A stretch of 22,647 nucleotides of DNA from positions 1-22,647 of IMG/VR virus record IMGVR_UViG_3300009436_000120; one strand, written 5' to 3'. Below the pieces are notes generated by a model. The model was not told the origin of the DNA, ran no database searches, and saw nothing but the letters and a program-made list of their open reading frames with translations. Source of the DNA: a virus. Positions 22,609 through 22,647 of this stretch are shown here, in pieces (positions within the stretch are counted from its first letter, which is position 1; every line of letters begins with the position of its first letter). The position numbers were made by a program, and so were the translations under genes.

Positions 22609-22647
22609 ATGGCTAAACATGTAGTAGTATCCCTATCGGGAGGGATG
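22609..22647 (+). CDS. PP-loop ATPase, probably QueC-like (5' end only)
   Basis: Only the first 13 codons are present: MAKHVVVSLSGGM, cut by the window end. The segment VVVSLSGGM is the start of the PP-loop motif (SGGxDS) used by N-type ATP pyrophosphatases. The N-terminal position right after a short basic start resembles QueC (7-cyano-7-deazaguanine synthase), which phages carry to make 7-deazaguanine for DNA modification. Other PP-loop enzymes (asparagine synthase-like, GuaA or tRNA thiolation enzymes) cannot be excluded from 13 residues. Confidence 0.5.
   Translation, partial: MAKHVVVSLSGGM

Noticed and set aside
1-22647. CRISPR arrays, tRNA genes, insertion sequences, attachment sites
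   Set aside because: On reading I found no regularly spaced direct repeats, cloverleaf-like sequences, transposase or integrase genes. The window is one continuous phage gene cluster without gaps above 300 bp.

Overview
The window is a densely packed stretch of a tailed-phage genome (or an integrated or metagenomic copy of one). Every gene supported here lies on the + strand, gaps are mostly under 100 bp, and several junctions are start/stop overlaps. The DNA is AT-rich. Starts are preceded by A/T-rich DNA, mostly without a clear Shine-Dalgarno box, and three of five putative promoters have TTG about 19-20 nt before TATATT. These traits resemble Bacteroidota expression signals (TTG / TAnnTTTG), so a Bacteroidota host is my inference. 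The gene set (gp53-like wedge protein, gp32-like SSB, UvsX, T4 RNase H-like nuclease, DnaB/gp41-type helicase, class I RNR, thioredoxin) suggests a T4-like contractile-tailed phage. Its polymerase, however, is a compact family A enzyme rather than a T4 gp43 type.

Layout. Bases 2-11493 form a tail and baseplate module: the C-terminal part of the tape measure protein, a small proline-rich protein, a repeat-bearing baseplate protein, a gp53/LysM-like wedge protein, a baseplate protein broken by a frameshift near 6930, a 972-aa hub-like protein with a lysozyme domain at one end and an M15 peptidase at the other, and an unidentified probable virion protein. Bases 11536-17659 form a replication and recombination module: family A polymerase, unknown protein, SSB, UvsX, 5' nuclease, replicative helicase. 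Bases 17660-20457 hold the nucleotide reductase module. A terminator hairpin that overlaps a competing upstream hairpin precedes nrdB, and nrdA follows, interrupted by one frameshift and one in-frame TAG. Bases 20468-22532 are accessory: a membrane-anchored Holliday-junction-resolvase-like nuclease, a 43-aa basic protein, thioredoxin, a membrane protein, a conserved unknown protein, and an Api92-like protein with an in-frame TAA. The last 39 bases begin a PP-loop ATPase gene that looks like QueC.

How the parts work together. The tape measure, wedge and hub proteins build a contractile tail carrying its own wall-cleaving enzymes. The polymerase, SSB, UvsX, nuclease and helicase would make a recombination-dependent replisome. 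RNR plus thioredoxin supply dNTPs.

Most notable observations: (1) a repeated intergenic motif, TTCKTATATT, at five module starts, with near-identical extended copies; (2) mutually exclusive RNA hairpins in front of nrdB; (3) four reading-frame disruptions in otherwise conserved genes, which need checking against reads before any biological reading; (4) the minimal, motif-divergent family A polymerase; (5) the double-hydrolase hub. I see no clear evidence of a wholly new multi-gene system inside the window. The truncated QueC-like gene suggests that a 7-deazaguanine pathway might lie just downstream.
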